A DNA stretch of 7,689 nucleotides from Chloroflexota bacterium (GCA_024278255.1 JAJRTP010000331.1:1-7689), one strand, 5' to 3'; shown: positions 1 to 6,044, numbered from the stretch's first letter. A program made the numbers and translations. Notes: generated from the sequence alone by a model not told the origin.

Positions 1-686
1 AGTGGGCGTATTGGGTGCTGGCGCTGTTGATGGTTCCGGCGGCCGTTTACCTGTTCCGTTTACCCAGCCCCCAAACCCGGCCCCGCACTGAGCAGGATTC
101 CAGCGGGCAGGCAGCCTGGCTTTTGGTCCTGTTGATTGCCGTCTTCTTCTTTTTGTACGCAGGCGCAGAAATATCATTTGGCGGCTGGATTTTTAGTTAT
201 GCGGTAGCTATGGAAGTGGCCGACGAAGTGACGGCCGCTTATTTGACCTCGGCTTTTTGGGCAGCGTTTACAGTGGGACGGCTGATCTCCGTCCCTCTGG
301 CGGCCCGCTTTCGGGCGCGGGCGCTGATGACGGTAGATTTGTTGGGCTGCCTGGTCAGCGTAGGGGTGATGATGGTGTGGCCGCAGTCGGTAACGGCCGT
401 TTGGCTGGGTACGATGGGCCTGGGACTCTCTTTCGCCTCCCTTTTCCCCACCACCCTCATCCTGGCCGAACGGCATTTGCACGTGCAGGGTAAGACGACG
501 AGCTACTTTTTTATGGGAGCCAGCCTGGGCGCTATGACCATTCCCTGGTTCATCGGCCAGCGTTTTGAGGCAACAGGGCCGCAGGCGACGTTGACGATTA
601 TTATGGCTTGTTTGTTGGGGGCTACGGCCGTATTTGCCATCCTCATGCGGCAAATCACCCTCCAGGAAAAAGGGAACCACGGATGA
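1..686 (+). CDS. MFS transporter, C-terminal half (FucP/MFSD4-like), partial at left edge
   Basis: Open in frame from base 3 to the TGA at 684-686; the N-terminal half lies outside the window, so the GTG at 15 is not taken as the start. What remains is about 227 residues with some six hydrophobic membrane spans, consistent with the second half of a 12-TM major facilitator. The segment YAGAEISFGGWIFSYAV (encoded around 160-210) opens this half and resembles the Y-x-G-x-E...W motif of the FucP / sodium-glucose-transporter-1 (MFSD4) branch, which suggests a sugar or related small-solute symporter in the cytoplasmic membrane. The substrate cannot be read from the sequence. The last residues (GNHG-stop) are encoded by a degenerate repeat that continues downstream, so the very C-terminus may be of recent origin. 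Family level is fairly secure; subfamily is an inference. Confidence 0.85.
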   Translation, partial: WAYWVLALLMVPAAVYLFRLPSPQTRPRTEQDSSGQAAWLLVLLIAVFFFLYAGAEISFGGWIFSYAVAMEVADEVTAAYLTSAFWAAFTVGRLISVPLAARFRARALMTVDLLGCLVSVGVMMVWPQSVTAVWLGTMGLGLSFASLFPTTLILAERHLHVQGKTTSYFFMGASLGAMTIPWFIGQRFEATGPQATLTIIMACLLGATAVFAILMRQITLQEKGNHG

Positions 687-714
687 AGTACGGATGGGAG
701 AGATGAACACGGAT
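678..714. repeat. Degenerate short tandem repeat (ACGGATGR core) at the transporter stop codon
   Basis: ACGGATGA at 679-686, ACGGATGG at 690-697 and ACGGAT at 709-714 recur, with a related AGATGAA at 701-707 between them. The first copy contains the TGA stop of the transporter. It looks like a low-complexity intergenic repeat that has spread into the gene end. No function is evident. Confidence 0.55.
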
Positions 715-747
715 TTGTATTATTCGGGAAGGGTTATCATATCAGCC

Positions 748-803
748 ATGTAGGGCGATTTGGCAAATCGCCCAGAGGGACGATTTACCAAATCGTCCTA
801 CAT
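748..803. repeat. Nested double palindrome between convergent genes; possible bidirectional terminator or REP-like element
   Basis: Two 26-nt arms (748-773 and 778-803) are inverted copies of each other with 23 of 26 matches, separated by AGAG. Each arm is itself a hairpin: GGGCGATTTG / CAAATCGCCC (753-762 and 764-773, 1-nt centre) and GGACGATTT / AAATCGTCC (778-786 and 790-798, loop ACC). Transcribed from either strand it could fold as one long stem or as two adjacent hairpins. It sits between the end of the MFS gene (+) and the end of the hydrolase gene (-), the place where a bidirectional terminator would act, but there is no U-tract for an intrinsic terminator. A mobile or repetitive palindrome family is equally likely. 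Confidence 0.8.
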
Positions 804-828
804 TGGCCCAAACAGCAACTACCTCCTG

Positions 829-1980
829 TCATTCGGAGGACAGTGCGGCGTCGAAGAAATCGGCCGTGCGGGAGATCATGGTTGTCCAGTCTGCGCCGCT
901 GAAATAGTGGCCCTGGCCGGGGTAGGTGTAGAGAGTGACTTCTTTTCCGGCAGATTGGAGGGCTTTGTAAACGGCCGTGGCCCATTCCGGCGGCGTTTCG
1001 GCCAAAGCCGCCCCATCAGCCGTGCCGCTGTGAATCTGCACCGGAGCCGTCACATACTGCAAATGATAGATAGGGGCGATCTGCCGCAGCATTTCCGGAT
1101 CGCTGGCAGCATCCAGGTAGGCGGTAACCATCTCCGGGGGCACATCCGGCGGAATCACTTCACCCGGATTACATTTGTCGCCCGCTTTTTCCGATTGACC
1201 GGGCAGGCAGCCCGGCCCCCAACGAGCAATCAGGTCGGCATCATTGGCGCTGTTGGGCGCGTAGAGGACGGCCGCTTTGACCCGCGGGTCTACGGTCAGC
1301 ACTTTGGTGGTGATGCCGCCGCCCATGCTGTGCCCCCACATACCAATGCGGTCAGTGTCCGCCTGGGGCAGCGATGACAGAGAGCTAATCAAATTGATAA
1401 CGTCGGCTGTCAGACCGGTGTGGAAGAAGCTCGCGCCGCTGTCAGAATCGCCCCAACTGCGGTAATCGGAAGCAATGGTCAGGTAGCCACGGCCGTTGAG
1501 ATATTCCGCCGCCTGCCAGGTCGTTATGCCCGACCAATACGCTTCCCGGTCAAAATAGCCGTGGTTGAGGATGATAGCGGGAAAGGGGCCGTCCCCTTTG
1601 GGGATTTGCATGATGCCGGTGATGGTCAATCCATCGCTGGGATAGGCAATGAAGGTACGGGTAAAATGGTCGTTTTCTTCCAGCGTCCCCAAAATACGAA
1701 TTTCCCCGCTGGGATAGGGACGCTGGCGCAGGCCGTCAATGGTGAAGGGCTGCATCGGGTGGGGCGTTGCTAGGGGTGGGGACGGTGTGGCGGTAAAAGT
1801 CGGGGTGACAGTCGGTTGGGGAATGACGGCCGTAAGTGTCATTGTGGGTAATGGGGTTGGCGTATTGGTGGGGCGAATTGTGACGGTTGGGGGAACGGGC
1901 GGCGGGTCAAGCTCCGGAGTCGTCGCGTTCTGGCAGGCCCCCAAAAGAAGGAAAAAAGTAAGGAAGATATACTTGTGCAT
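829..1980 (-). CDS. Exported alpha/beta-hydrolase lipoprotein (dienelactone hydrolase / prolyl-oligopeptidase type)
   Basis: 383 aa from the ATG at 1980. The N-terminus is a short lipoprotein signal with lipobox LGAC, acylated Cys being C16. Residues about 20-76 form a Pro/Thr-rich linker of the kind that tethers extracytoplasmic domains. The hydrolase domain spans about 95-383: NHGYF near 139-143 (oxyanion region), nucleophile elbow GHSMGG with Ser218, probable acid Asp322 in GTADGAAL, and His358 in GQGHYF. Cys258 and Cys270 bracket a short loop and could form a disulfide outside the cell. The enzyme is predicted to be anchored at the cell surface and to cleave an ester or peptide; the substrate is unknown. 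It starts 12 bp after the K+ channel stop, so co-transcription is likely. A GGAGGAGGGG stretch lies within the end of the channel gene but about 18 nt from the ATG, which is long for a Shine-Dalgarno. The gene carries three ACGGCCGT palindromes. Confidence 0.9.
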   Translation of the reverse strand: MHKYIFLTFFLLLGACQNATTPELDPPPVPPTVTIRPTNTPTPLPTMTLTAVIPQPTVTPTFTATPSPPLATPHPMQPFTIDGLRQRPYPSGEIRILGTLEENDHFTRTFIAYPSDGLTITGIMQIPKGDGPFPAIILNHGYFDREAYWSGITTWQAAEYLNGRGYLTIASDYRSWGDSDSGASFFHTGLTADVINLISSLSSLPQADTDRIGMWGHSMGGGITTKVLTVDPRVKAAVLYAPNSANDADLIARWGPGCLPGQSEKAGDKCNPGEVIPPDVPPEMVTAYLDAASDPEMLRQIAPIYHLQYVTAPVQIHSGTADGAALAETPPEWATAVYKALQSAGKEVTLYTYPGQGHYFSGADWTTMISRTADFFDAALSSE

Positions 1981-1992
1981 AGAGATATTGTA

Positions 1993-2916
1993 TCACTTCC
2001 CCTCCTCCTGTTCCTTTCCTTCCAAGAGTTGCTCCAATGAGGCCAGCCGGGCGGAAACATCCGCCTGCTCTTGGCGAATTTGTTTAATTCCGACCAGAAT
2101 GTCGTCCAGATTCGCGGAGGTGGCGTCAGACGGTGTATTCAACGTGCTGTTTGTATCACCAAGCTGATCTTGGCGCAGTTGTTTGGCTTCGGTCACAAGA
2201 TTGTCCTTACCGACTAGGTCATCTTCTGTTTTTAGGCTTTTCCTGCGGGCTGCATCATTATTCTGCCCCAAAAAGAGCTGGGCCATGTAACCAGACAAAA
2301 CACCAAACAAACCTACGCCGGCAATAATGACAAACATGGCAATGAAACGGCCGTACCCTGTGACCGGATATTTATCTCCATACCCTACCGTGGCCACCGT
2401 GACCAATACCCACCACATAGCGTCACTGGACGTTACAATATTGGCGTCCAAAGCTGGCCCTTCCGCCCACAAAATAAAAATAGAGGCAAATTCAAATAAG
2501 AAGATAATCGCCAACGTGATGGTTAAAACGGCCGATTCCCCCCGATTGCTGATAAATGACAACAAAACGTGGCTGGAACCCATTTCTCTTAACACCTTGA
2601 TCGTTCTAACAACATTAAATACCCGGGCTATACTAAAAATGGGGAAACTGCCAATCAGATCCAACCAGCCATATCCATCAACGAAGTATTTTTTGGCTGA
2701 TTTGACCCAACGCCAGCGAATCACTACGTCCGCCAATAAAATAACAGTCAAGATGCCGTTAGACCAATTGAGAACGCCCCTGGCATAAGGGTTTTTTATC
2801 AGGAAAAACAACAAAATATTAAACCAGGAAAGCATGGTGATAATAACAATAAATATGGCATAATTAGCCATCTTTTTAAATTGCAAACTGTTTTCCGCAT
2901 TATCTGTACTCAACAT
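1993..2916 (-). CDS. Voltage-gated-like potassium channel with C-terminal coiled coil
   Basis: 307 aa from the ATG at 2916; a longer reading from the ATG at 2985 (330 aa) is rejected because the extended -10 promoter lies inside it and only the 2916 start has a Shine-Dalgarno (GAGG, 8 nt spacing). Hydrophobic spans are seen at about 18-40 (S1), 53-69 (S2), 83-97 (S3), a weakly charged S4 with R98, R104, K107, R110, then S5 at about 129-151. The pore helix and selectivity filter TVGYGD are at 176-181, followed by S6 to about 214. The C-terminal ~85 residues are polar, with a helical stretch (about 270-307) that could form a tetrameric coiled coil; no RCK or cyclic-nucleotide domain is visible. 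It should be a K+-selective tetrameric channel of the cytoplasmic membrane. The reduced S4 charge leaves voltage sensitivity uncertain. The gene is AT-rich (28-45% GC in 60-base samples), unlike the ~60% of the glycosyltransferase. It is the first gene of a probable operon with the lipoprotein. Confidence 0.92.
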   Translation of the reverse strand: MLSTDNAENSLQFKKMANYAIFIVIITMLSWFNILLFFLIKNPYARGVLNWSNGILTVILLADVVIRWRWVKSAKKYFVDGYGWLDLIGSFPIFSIARVFNVVRTIKVLREMGSSHVLLSFISNRGESAVLTITLAIIFLFEFASIFILWAEGPALDANIVTSSDAMWWVLVTVATVGYGDKYPVTGYGRFIAMFVIIAGVGLFGVLSGYMAQLFLGQNNDAARRKSLKTEDDLVGKDNLVTEAKQLRQDQLGDTNSTLNTPSDATSANLDDILVGIKQIRQEQADVSARLASLEQLLEGKEQEEGK

Positions 2917-2923
2917 AGAGATA

Positions 2924-2928
2924 ACCTC
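2924..2928 (-). promoter_or_regulatory. Shine-Dalgarno that decides the K+ channel start
   Basis: CGAGG on the minus strand, with 8 nt between GAGG and the ATG at 2916. No comparable site precedes the alternative ATG at 2985. Confidence 0.55.
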
Positions 2929-2965
2929 GTTATGCTTGTCGCTGCCAGTAAACGATATCAGAAAA

Positions 2966-2974
2966 ATTATAACA
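2966..2974 (-). promoter_or_regulatory. Extended -10 promoter for the K+ channel / hydrolase operon
   Basis: On the minus strand the bases read TGTTATAAT, a perfect extended -10 (TGnTATAAT), with the hexamer at 2971-2966. No good -35 is found at 17 bp, as is usual for extended -10 promoters. Transcription would begin near 2959, giving a leader of about 43 nt to the ATG at 2916. This also argues against the upstream ATG at 2985. Confidence 0.6.
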
Positions 2975-3014
2975 CGCGCTGTCATTGCTGCCCGGAAATA
3001 CGTTTATCCCGTTC

Positions 3015-3043
3015 TTTACCATCTTTCGCAAAATTCGGATAAA
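3015..3043 (+). promoter_or_regulatory. Candidate sigma-70-type promoter, nearly leaderless, for the 64-aa protein / glycosyltransferase pair
   Basis: TTTACC (3015-3020), a 17-bp spacer, and GATAAA (3038-3043), each matching four of six consensus bases. Transcription would begin near 3050, only about 5 nt before the ATG at 3055, and no Shine-Dalgarno is present there. It is divergent to the channel promoter. Weak hexamers, so tentative. Confidence 0.35.
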
Positions 3044-3054
3044 CTTCCCAACCT

Positions 3055-3249
3055 ATGACGAAAAGACAATTAGGCATTCTGTTCATTCTAGCGGGGACAG
3101 GCGCGTCGCTGGCTTCGTTTGCTCTGGATTTGTTAGGTGGCGGCCAATTTGGCGGCATTGGCCCGGCGCAGCAAAAGGCGCTTCTGGCGGCCGGTTTTGT
3201 GGTTCTGGTCGGCGTCACGCTTTTACCATTGGGGGACAAACCGGCATGA
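3055..3249 (+). CDS. Small two-TM membrane protein with Gly-rich loop
   Basis: 64 aa. Two hydrophobic segments (about residues 6-26 and 42-59) flank a Gly-rich loop LGGGQFGGIGPAQQ (about 27-40), predicting a small hairpin protein in the cytoplasmic membrane with a short basic N-terminus (MTKR). Its TGA overlaps the ATG of the glycosyltransferase (ATGA at 3246-3249), so the two are almost certainly translated together, and the small protein may be a partner or stabiliser of that enzyme. I do not recognise a named family. It lacks a Shine-Dalgarno and lies just after a candidate promoter. The tight coupling and the TM pattern make it a real gene rather than a chance reading frame. Confidence 0.75.
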   Translation: MTKRQLGILFILAGTGASLASFALDLLGGGQFGGIGPAQQKALLAAGFVVLVGVTLLPLGDKPA

Positions 3250-4952
3250 GTGAGCAAACGGCCGTATCTCCGCGCCATAACACGCTGGACACCCTCCTCG
3301 CCTGGCTACCCCGCATCCTGATTGGGCTGGCGCTGCTGGCCTTTATCGGCTACCTGGTTGTGTACGTCATCTACGCCGTCCAGTTGTTCCGCTTCCCGTT
3401 TGATTACGATCAGGGGGAAGGGTTTGAACTGATGGACACAATCCTGTTCAGCCGAGGGGAATGGCCTTACCGGAACAACGACGTCTATCCCTTTTACTCA
3501 TCCAATTATCCGCCGCTGTTTCACGTGATTATTGTGCCGCTGGTCTGGCTGTTTGGGCCGCAATACTGGACGGGGCGGCTGGTTTCTTTTCTGGGGACGC
3601 TGGTCACGGCCGTGGCCATCGGTTACGCCGTGCAAAGGGTGGGCAAGCGGTGGTGGATTTCCACCATCAGCGGCCTGGCTTTCCTCGCTTCCAACTACGT
3701 TTACCACGTCGGCCCCCTGTTCCGCCAGCATATGTTCATGGTCATGTTTGAGACGCTGGCGGTGGTGCTGCTGGCGGTGACATACGATCGGGAAGAGCGG
3801 GACGGCCGTCACCATAACAAGATGCTCCTGGGGGTGATGGTTCTGCTTCTGGCCGCCGGGTACACCAAACAACTGGCCTACGCCACGGTAGCGGCCGTGT
3901 TCCTCTTCATGTTCCTGCGGCAGCCGCTGCGAGCGATCAAGTGGGCCGTCCCCTTTGCGGCCGTTACCGGCCTGCTCTTCCTCTGGATCAACTGGTCTAC
4001 TGACGGTTACTGGTTCCTGAACACAGTGACAGCCAACATCAACCCCTTCGTGCCGGGACAGGCGGAAGGGTTGTTCCGGCAGTGGTTCCGGCTGCATACG
4101 GTTTTGACGGTTACGGCCGTTCTCTACGCCATCTACCAACTCTACTTTGAACGCATCTCTCCCTACACCGTCTGGTTCGGCGTCGCCGTGGTCAACAGCA
4201 TCACCGCCGGGAAGTGGGGCGCGGGCGAATCCTATTTCGCCACAGCCATCGCCGCCAGTTGCATCCTCACCGGCCTCCTCTTCAGCCGCGCCCTCAACTG
4301 GGCGCAACGCCACAACGCCGACCCCGCCTGGACGTTAACCATTAACCATTCACCATTCACCATTAAAAATTTCCTGGGGAGGCATCTGTACACGGCCGTC
4401 CTCCTCCTCATCCCCCTCCTCTTCCTCATCCAGGCCAACAAACTGTTCCACATGCCCACGCACACGCCCGCGCTGGCGTCCATCGCCCGCGCCCTGGGCA
4501 AACCGACCGAAGTGACCATCGCCCCGCAAACCTCCTGCTCCGCCCCCCGCGGCCCGGAACGCATTCCCTACGTGGATTCGGCCGGCGTCTCCCTGCTGGG
4601 ACGGCCGCCCAATGCCCAGGATACGGCCGCCGGGGAACAAATTACGGCCGCCATTCTGGCCGGAGATACGGCCGCTTTCAGCGAAGACGCCGGATTCAAC
4701 CTGCGCGCCGGCCGGGACGTAGTGACCAATCCCACCCAACTGCTCAACCTGTACAACAACAACCAGGTTGACCTGACGGAAATGCTCGCCATGCTGGACA
4801 ACCAGGCCTTCGATACCATCATCCTGCGCGCCCAATTCTACCCGCCGCCCGTCCTGGACAGCATCGGCCAGCAGTATGAAACGACAGAACTGGTACAGAT
4901 GAACGGTTTTGTTTACTGCATCATGCGGCCCAGAGGCAGTAATCCTGGTTGA
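3246..4952 (+). CDS. Multi-pass GT-C glycosyltransferase (GT39/ArnT-like)
   Basis: 568 aa from the ATG at 3246, coupled by ATGA to the preceding gene and preceded by GGGGGA about 9 nt upstream. The frame stays open upstream to 2985, but that extension is the other-frame shadow of the 64-aa gene and of the intergenic promoter region. About ten hydrophobic spans run from residues 23 to 397. The first long outer loop carries an acidic motif DYDQGEGF (D53, D55, E58), then PYRNND (75-80) and YPPLFH (88-93), the layout of polyprenyl-phosphate-sugar-dependent GT-C enzymes. KWGAGESYF (323-331) is another conserved-looking loop. Residues about 400-560 form a soluble extracytoplasmic domain ending FVYCIMRP. 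It probably transfers a lipid-linked sugar to a protein, lipid or glycan outside the membrane; donor and acceptor are unknown. Oddities: residues 364-373 are encoded by a tandem heptamer, and the last two residues plus stop come from a MITE-like insertion. Confidence 0.85.
   Translation: MSEQTAVSPRHNTLDTLLAWLPRILIGLALLAFIGYLVVYVIYAVQLFRFPFDYDQGEGFELMDTILFSRGEWPYRNNDVYPFYSSNYPPLFHVIIVPLVWLFGPQYWTGRLVSFLGTLVTAVAIGYAVQRVGKRWWISTISGLAFLASNYVYHVGPLFRQHMFMVMFETLAVVLLAVTYDREERDGRHHNKMLLGVMVLLLAAGYTKQLAYATVAAVFLFMFLRQPLRAIKWAVPFAAVTGLLFLWINWSTDGYWFLNTVTANINPFVPGQAEGLFRQWFRLHTVLTVTAVLYAIYQLYFERISPYTVWFGVAVVNSITAGKWGAGESYFATAIAASCILTGLLFSRALNWAQRHNADPAWTLTINHSPFTIKNFLGRHLYTAVLLLIPLLFLIQANKLFHMPTHTPALASIARALGKPTEVTIAPQTSCSAPRGPERIPYVDSAGVSLLGRPPNAQDTAAGEQITAAILAGDTAAFSEDAGFNLRAGRDVVTNPTQLLNLYNNNQVDLTEMLAMLDNQAFDTIILRAQFYPPPVLDSIGQQYETTELVQMNGFVYCIMRPRGSNPG
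4335..4362 (+). repeat. Tandem heptamer (TTMACCA x4) inside the glycosyltransferase gene
   Basis: TTAACCA, TTAACCA, TTCACCA, TTCACCA in direct tandem, encoding residues 364-373 in the loop before the last membrane span, followed by a degenerate TTAAAAA. The unit is not a multiple of three, so gain or loss of one copy would shift the frame. It resembles short tandemly repeated repetitive (STRR-type) heptamers known from cyanobacteria; that comparison is from general knowledge. Confidence 0.85.
4936..4943 (+). repeat. Left target-site duplication of the MITE-like element
   Basis: GCAGTAAT directly abuts the left terminus of the element and is repeated exactly at 5071-5078 beside the right terminus. 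It encodes part of GSN near the C-terminus of the glycosyltransferase. Confidence 0.75.
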
Positions 4953-5070
4953 CTAACAAATCTCAGATTTTACCGCGGAGAGCGCAGAGGACGCGGAGTT
5001 TTCTCTCTTGTACAAATCTCCGCGATCTCTGCGTTCTCTGTGGTTTTATAAGTTTTATCAGTCAATCAGG
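4944..5070. mobile_element. 127-bp MITE-like palindromic element
   Basis: Terminal inverted repeats match at 16 of 20 positions (4944-4963, CCTGGTTGACTAA..., against 5051-5070 reversed, CCTGATTGACTGA...). Inside them are two further arms of 27 nt (4972-4998 and 5018-5044) with 22 of 27 matches and a 19-nt centre; these are built of related nonamers such as GCGGAGAGC and GCAGAGGAC. Perfect 8-bp direct repeats GCAGTAAT flank it. There is no coding capacity, so it would need a transposase supplied in trans. Its left end provides the CCT GGT TGA codons that end the glycosyltransferase, and as RNA it would fold into a long hairpin that might also terminate or stabilise that transcript. Confidence 0.75.
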
Positions 5071-5078
5071 GCAGTAAT
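5071..5078 (+). repeat. Right target-site duplication of the MITE-like element
   Basis: Exact copy of GCAGTAAT at 4936-4943. In the reconstructed empty site the reading frame continues AGT AAT CGG TGA, giving a stop one codon later (5082-5084). Confidence 0.75.
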
Positions 5079-5099
5079 CGGTGAGCGGTCAGCGGTCAG
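5079..5099. repeat. Tandem heptamer (CGGTSAG x3)
   Basis: CGGTGAG, CGGTCAG, CGGTCAG in direct tandem, starting directly after the right target duplication. The first unit contains the TGA that would have ended the glycosyltransferase before the MITE inserted. The unit sequence differs from that of the heptamer inside the gene, but the 7-nt period is the same. Confidence 0.75.
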
Positions 5100-5238
5100 C
5101 CCGAATTGCCCGGAAGCCGCTTCAATGTTAACATGATGAAAAACACCCATCAAGGAATGCGCCGATAATCGAACAAAAAATCGCCGCCTTTGAATTTCTT
5201 AAGCCGGCCCTGTTAACCAGATGACAAGTACGTTCCCG
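5100..5238. other. Intergenic stretch with no recognisable gene
   Basis: Together with the MITE-like element and the repeats this completes a gene-free stretch of 327 bases (4953-5279). I see no credible reading frame here. The only structure is a small perfect palindrome ATGTTAACAT (5125-5134). A promoter for scpA should lie in this stretch or in the hairpin, but I cannot point to convincing hexamers. Confidence 0.5.
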
Positions 5239-5269
5239 GATTGGTTCAATCTTGAAGATTGAACCAATC
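5239..5269. repeat. Perfect 31-nt palindrome just upstream of scpA
   Basis: Arms GATTGGTTCAATCTT (5239-5253) and AAGATTGAACCAATC (5255-5269) are perfect 15-nt complements around a single G. The structure ends 10 nt before the scpA ATG at 5280. It could act as an RNA hairpin affecting scpA translation, as the end of the upstream transcript, as an operator, or it may simply be a dispersed palindrome; no U-tract follows. Confidence 0.85.
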
Positions 5270-5279
5270 TTTCACCGAT

Positions 5280-5999
5280 ATGATTAATCAGTACAAAATT
5301 GACCTGCCTGCCTTCTCCGGCCCGCTTGACCTCCTCCTGCACCTGATTGAGCGGGAGGAACTGGACATCACCGCCATCTCTCTGGCCAAGGTGACGCAGC
5401 AATATCTGGCTCAGGTGGAACATCTCAAAGAAAACCGGATGGAGCAGTTGATTGATTTTCTGGTCATCGCCGCTCGTCTGGTTCTCATCAAAAGCCAGGC
5501 GCTGCTGCCGCAATCGCCGGTGGTGATTGAAGGGGAAGATGAGGAAGACCCGGCCGAAGCGTTGGTGCGCCAGTTACGCCTCTACAAGCAGTTTAAGCAA
5601 GCGGCCGGTTGGCTGGGAGCGCGGGAAGAAGCGGGGCTGCGCACTTATTTGCGAATCGCGCCGCCGCCCAAGCTGGAAAGCCGGCTGGATATGAGTGGTA
5701 TTACGTTGGAAATGCTGGTTACGGCCGTACACACAGCCCTCGCCCGCGCCCAGGAACGAGAAGAAAGCGTATCCATCATCCAGCCCCGCCGTATCACCAT
5801 CGAAGGCCAGATTCGCCAACTACAACACCGCGTCAAAACCGGCCAATCCGTTGAATTTCGAGAACTCCTCTCCGAACAAACCAACCCCATAGAAATATCC
5901 GTCACCCTCCTGGCCGTTCTGGAACTGATTAAACGGCAAGAAATTCTGGCCCGCCAGCCCGTCATGTTCGGCCCCATTGAAATCAAAGCTAATACGTAG
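5280..5999 (+). CDS. scpA: Segregation and condensation protein A (kleisin)
   Basis: 239 aa from the ATG at 5280 (MINQYKIDLP). ScpA is the kleisin that bridges the heads of the SMC dimer and, with ScpB, forms the bacterial condensin that organises and segregates the chromosome. The N-terminal signature FSGPLDLLLHLI is at residues 12-23, followed by the EELDI..I....V..QYL pattern typical of the SMC-neck-binding helical domain. The middle is an acidic linker (EGEDEEDPAEAL), and the C-terminus (about 165-239, ending FGPIEIK) is the winged helix that binds the SMC cap. Length is normal for the family. A TTG at 5259 would add seven residues but falls inside the perfect palindrome and has no better ribosome site; neither start has a Shine-Dalgarno. 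No scpB is seen beside it. A decayed partial copy of this gene lies at 6552-6645, and smc follows. Confidence 0.95.
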   Translation: MINQYKIDLPAFSGPLDLLLHLIEREELDITAISLAKVTQQYLAQVEHLKENRMEQLIDFLVIAARLVLIKSQALLPQSPVVIEGEDEEDPAEALVRQLRLYKQFKQAAGWLGAREEAGLRTYLRIAPPPKLESRLDMSGITLEMLVTAVHTALARAQEREESVSIIQPRRITIEGQIRQLQHRVKTGQSVEFRELLSEQTNPIEISVTLLAVLELIKRQEILARQPVMFGPIEIKANT

Positions 6000-6025
6000 A
6001 GATTGGAGATTAGCGCAATCTCCAA
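5999..6025. repeat. Hairpin and heptamer pair at the scpA stop
   Basis: TTGGAGATT (6003-6011) and AATCTCCAA (6017-6025) form a perfect 9-bp stem with loop AGCGC. The left side is also two heptamers, GAGATTG and GAGATTA (5999-6012), beginning in the TAG stop codon. The stem could protect or end the scpA transcript, but no U-run follows (CTTCCTCG), so an intrinsic terminator is not well supported. Confidence 0.65.
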
Positions 6026-6044
6026 CTTCCTCGAATCAAGACAA

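Noticed and set aside
174..710. 178-aa reading frame on the minus strand
   Set aside because: It lies opposite the MFS gene, is rich in Arg/His/Gln/Pro with no domain pattern, and reads like a shadow of GC-rich coding DNA.
760..1377. 205-aa reading frame on the plus strand
   Set aside because: It starts inside the double palindrome and then runs opposite the well-supported hydrolase gene; no recognisable protein features.
2917..2985. 23-residue N-terminal extension of the K+ channel
   Set aside because: The extended -10 promoter lies within it and no Shine-Dalgarno precedes 2985.
2985..3245. Upstream extension of the glycosyltransferase to an earlier start
   Set aside because: It would read through the promoter region and the whole 64-aa gene in another frame and adds a non-membrane Arg-rich segment; the ATGA-coupled ATG at 3246 is better.
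3498..4313. 271-aa reading frame opposite the glycosyltransferase
   Set aside because: His/Gln/Gly-rich antisense shadow without domain signals.
4972..5044. Intrinsic terminator of the glycosyltransferase
   Set aside because: The stem-loop is long and imperfect, with only a short T-rich stretch (TTTTATAAGTTTTA) after it; the target duplication and terminal repeats make a mobile element the better reading.
5259..5279. TTG start for scpA adding seven residues
   Set aside because: It falls in the perfect palindrome, has no ribosome site, and the ATG at 5280 gives the usual ScpA N-terminus.
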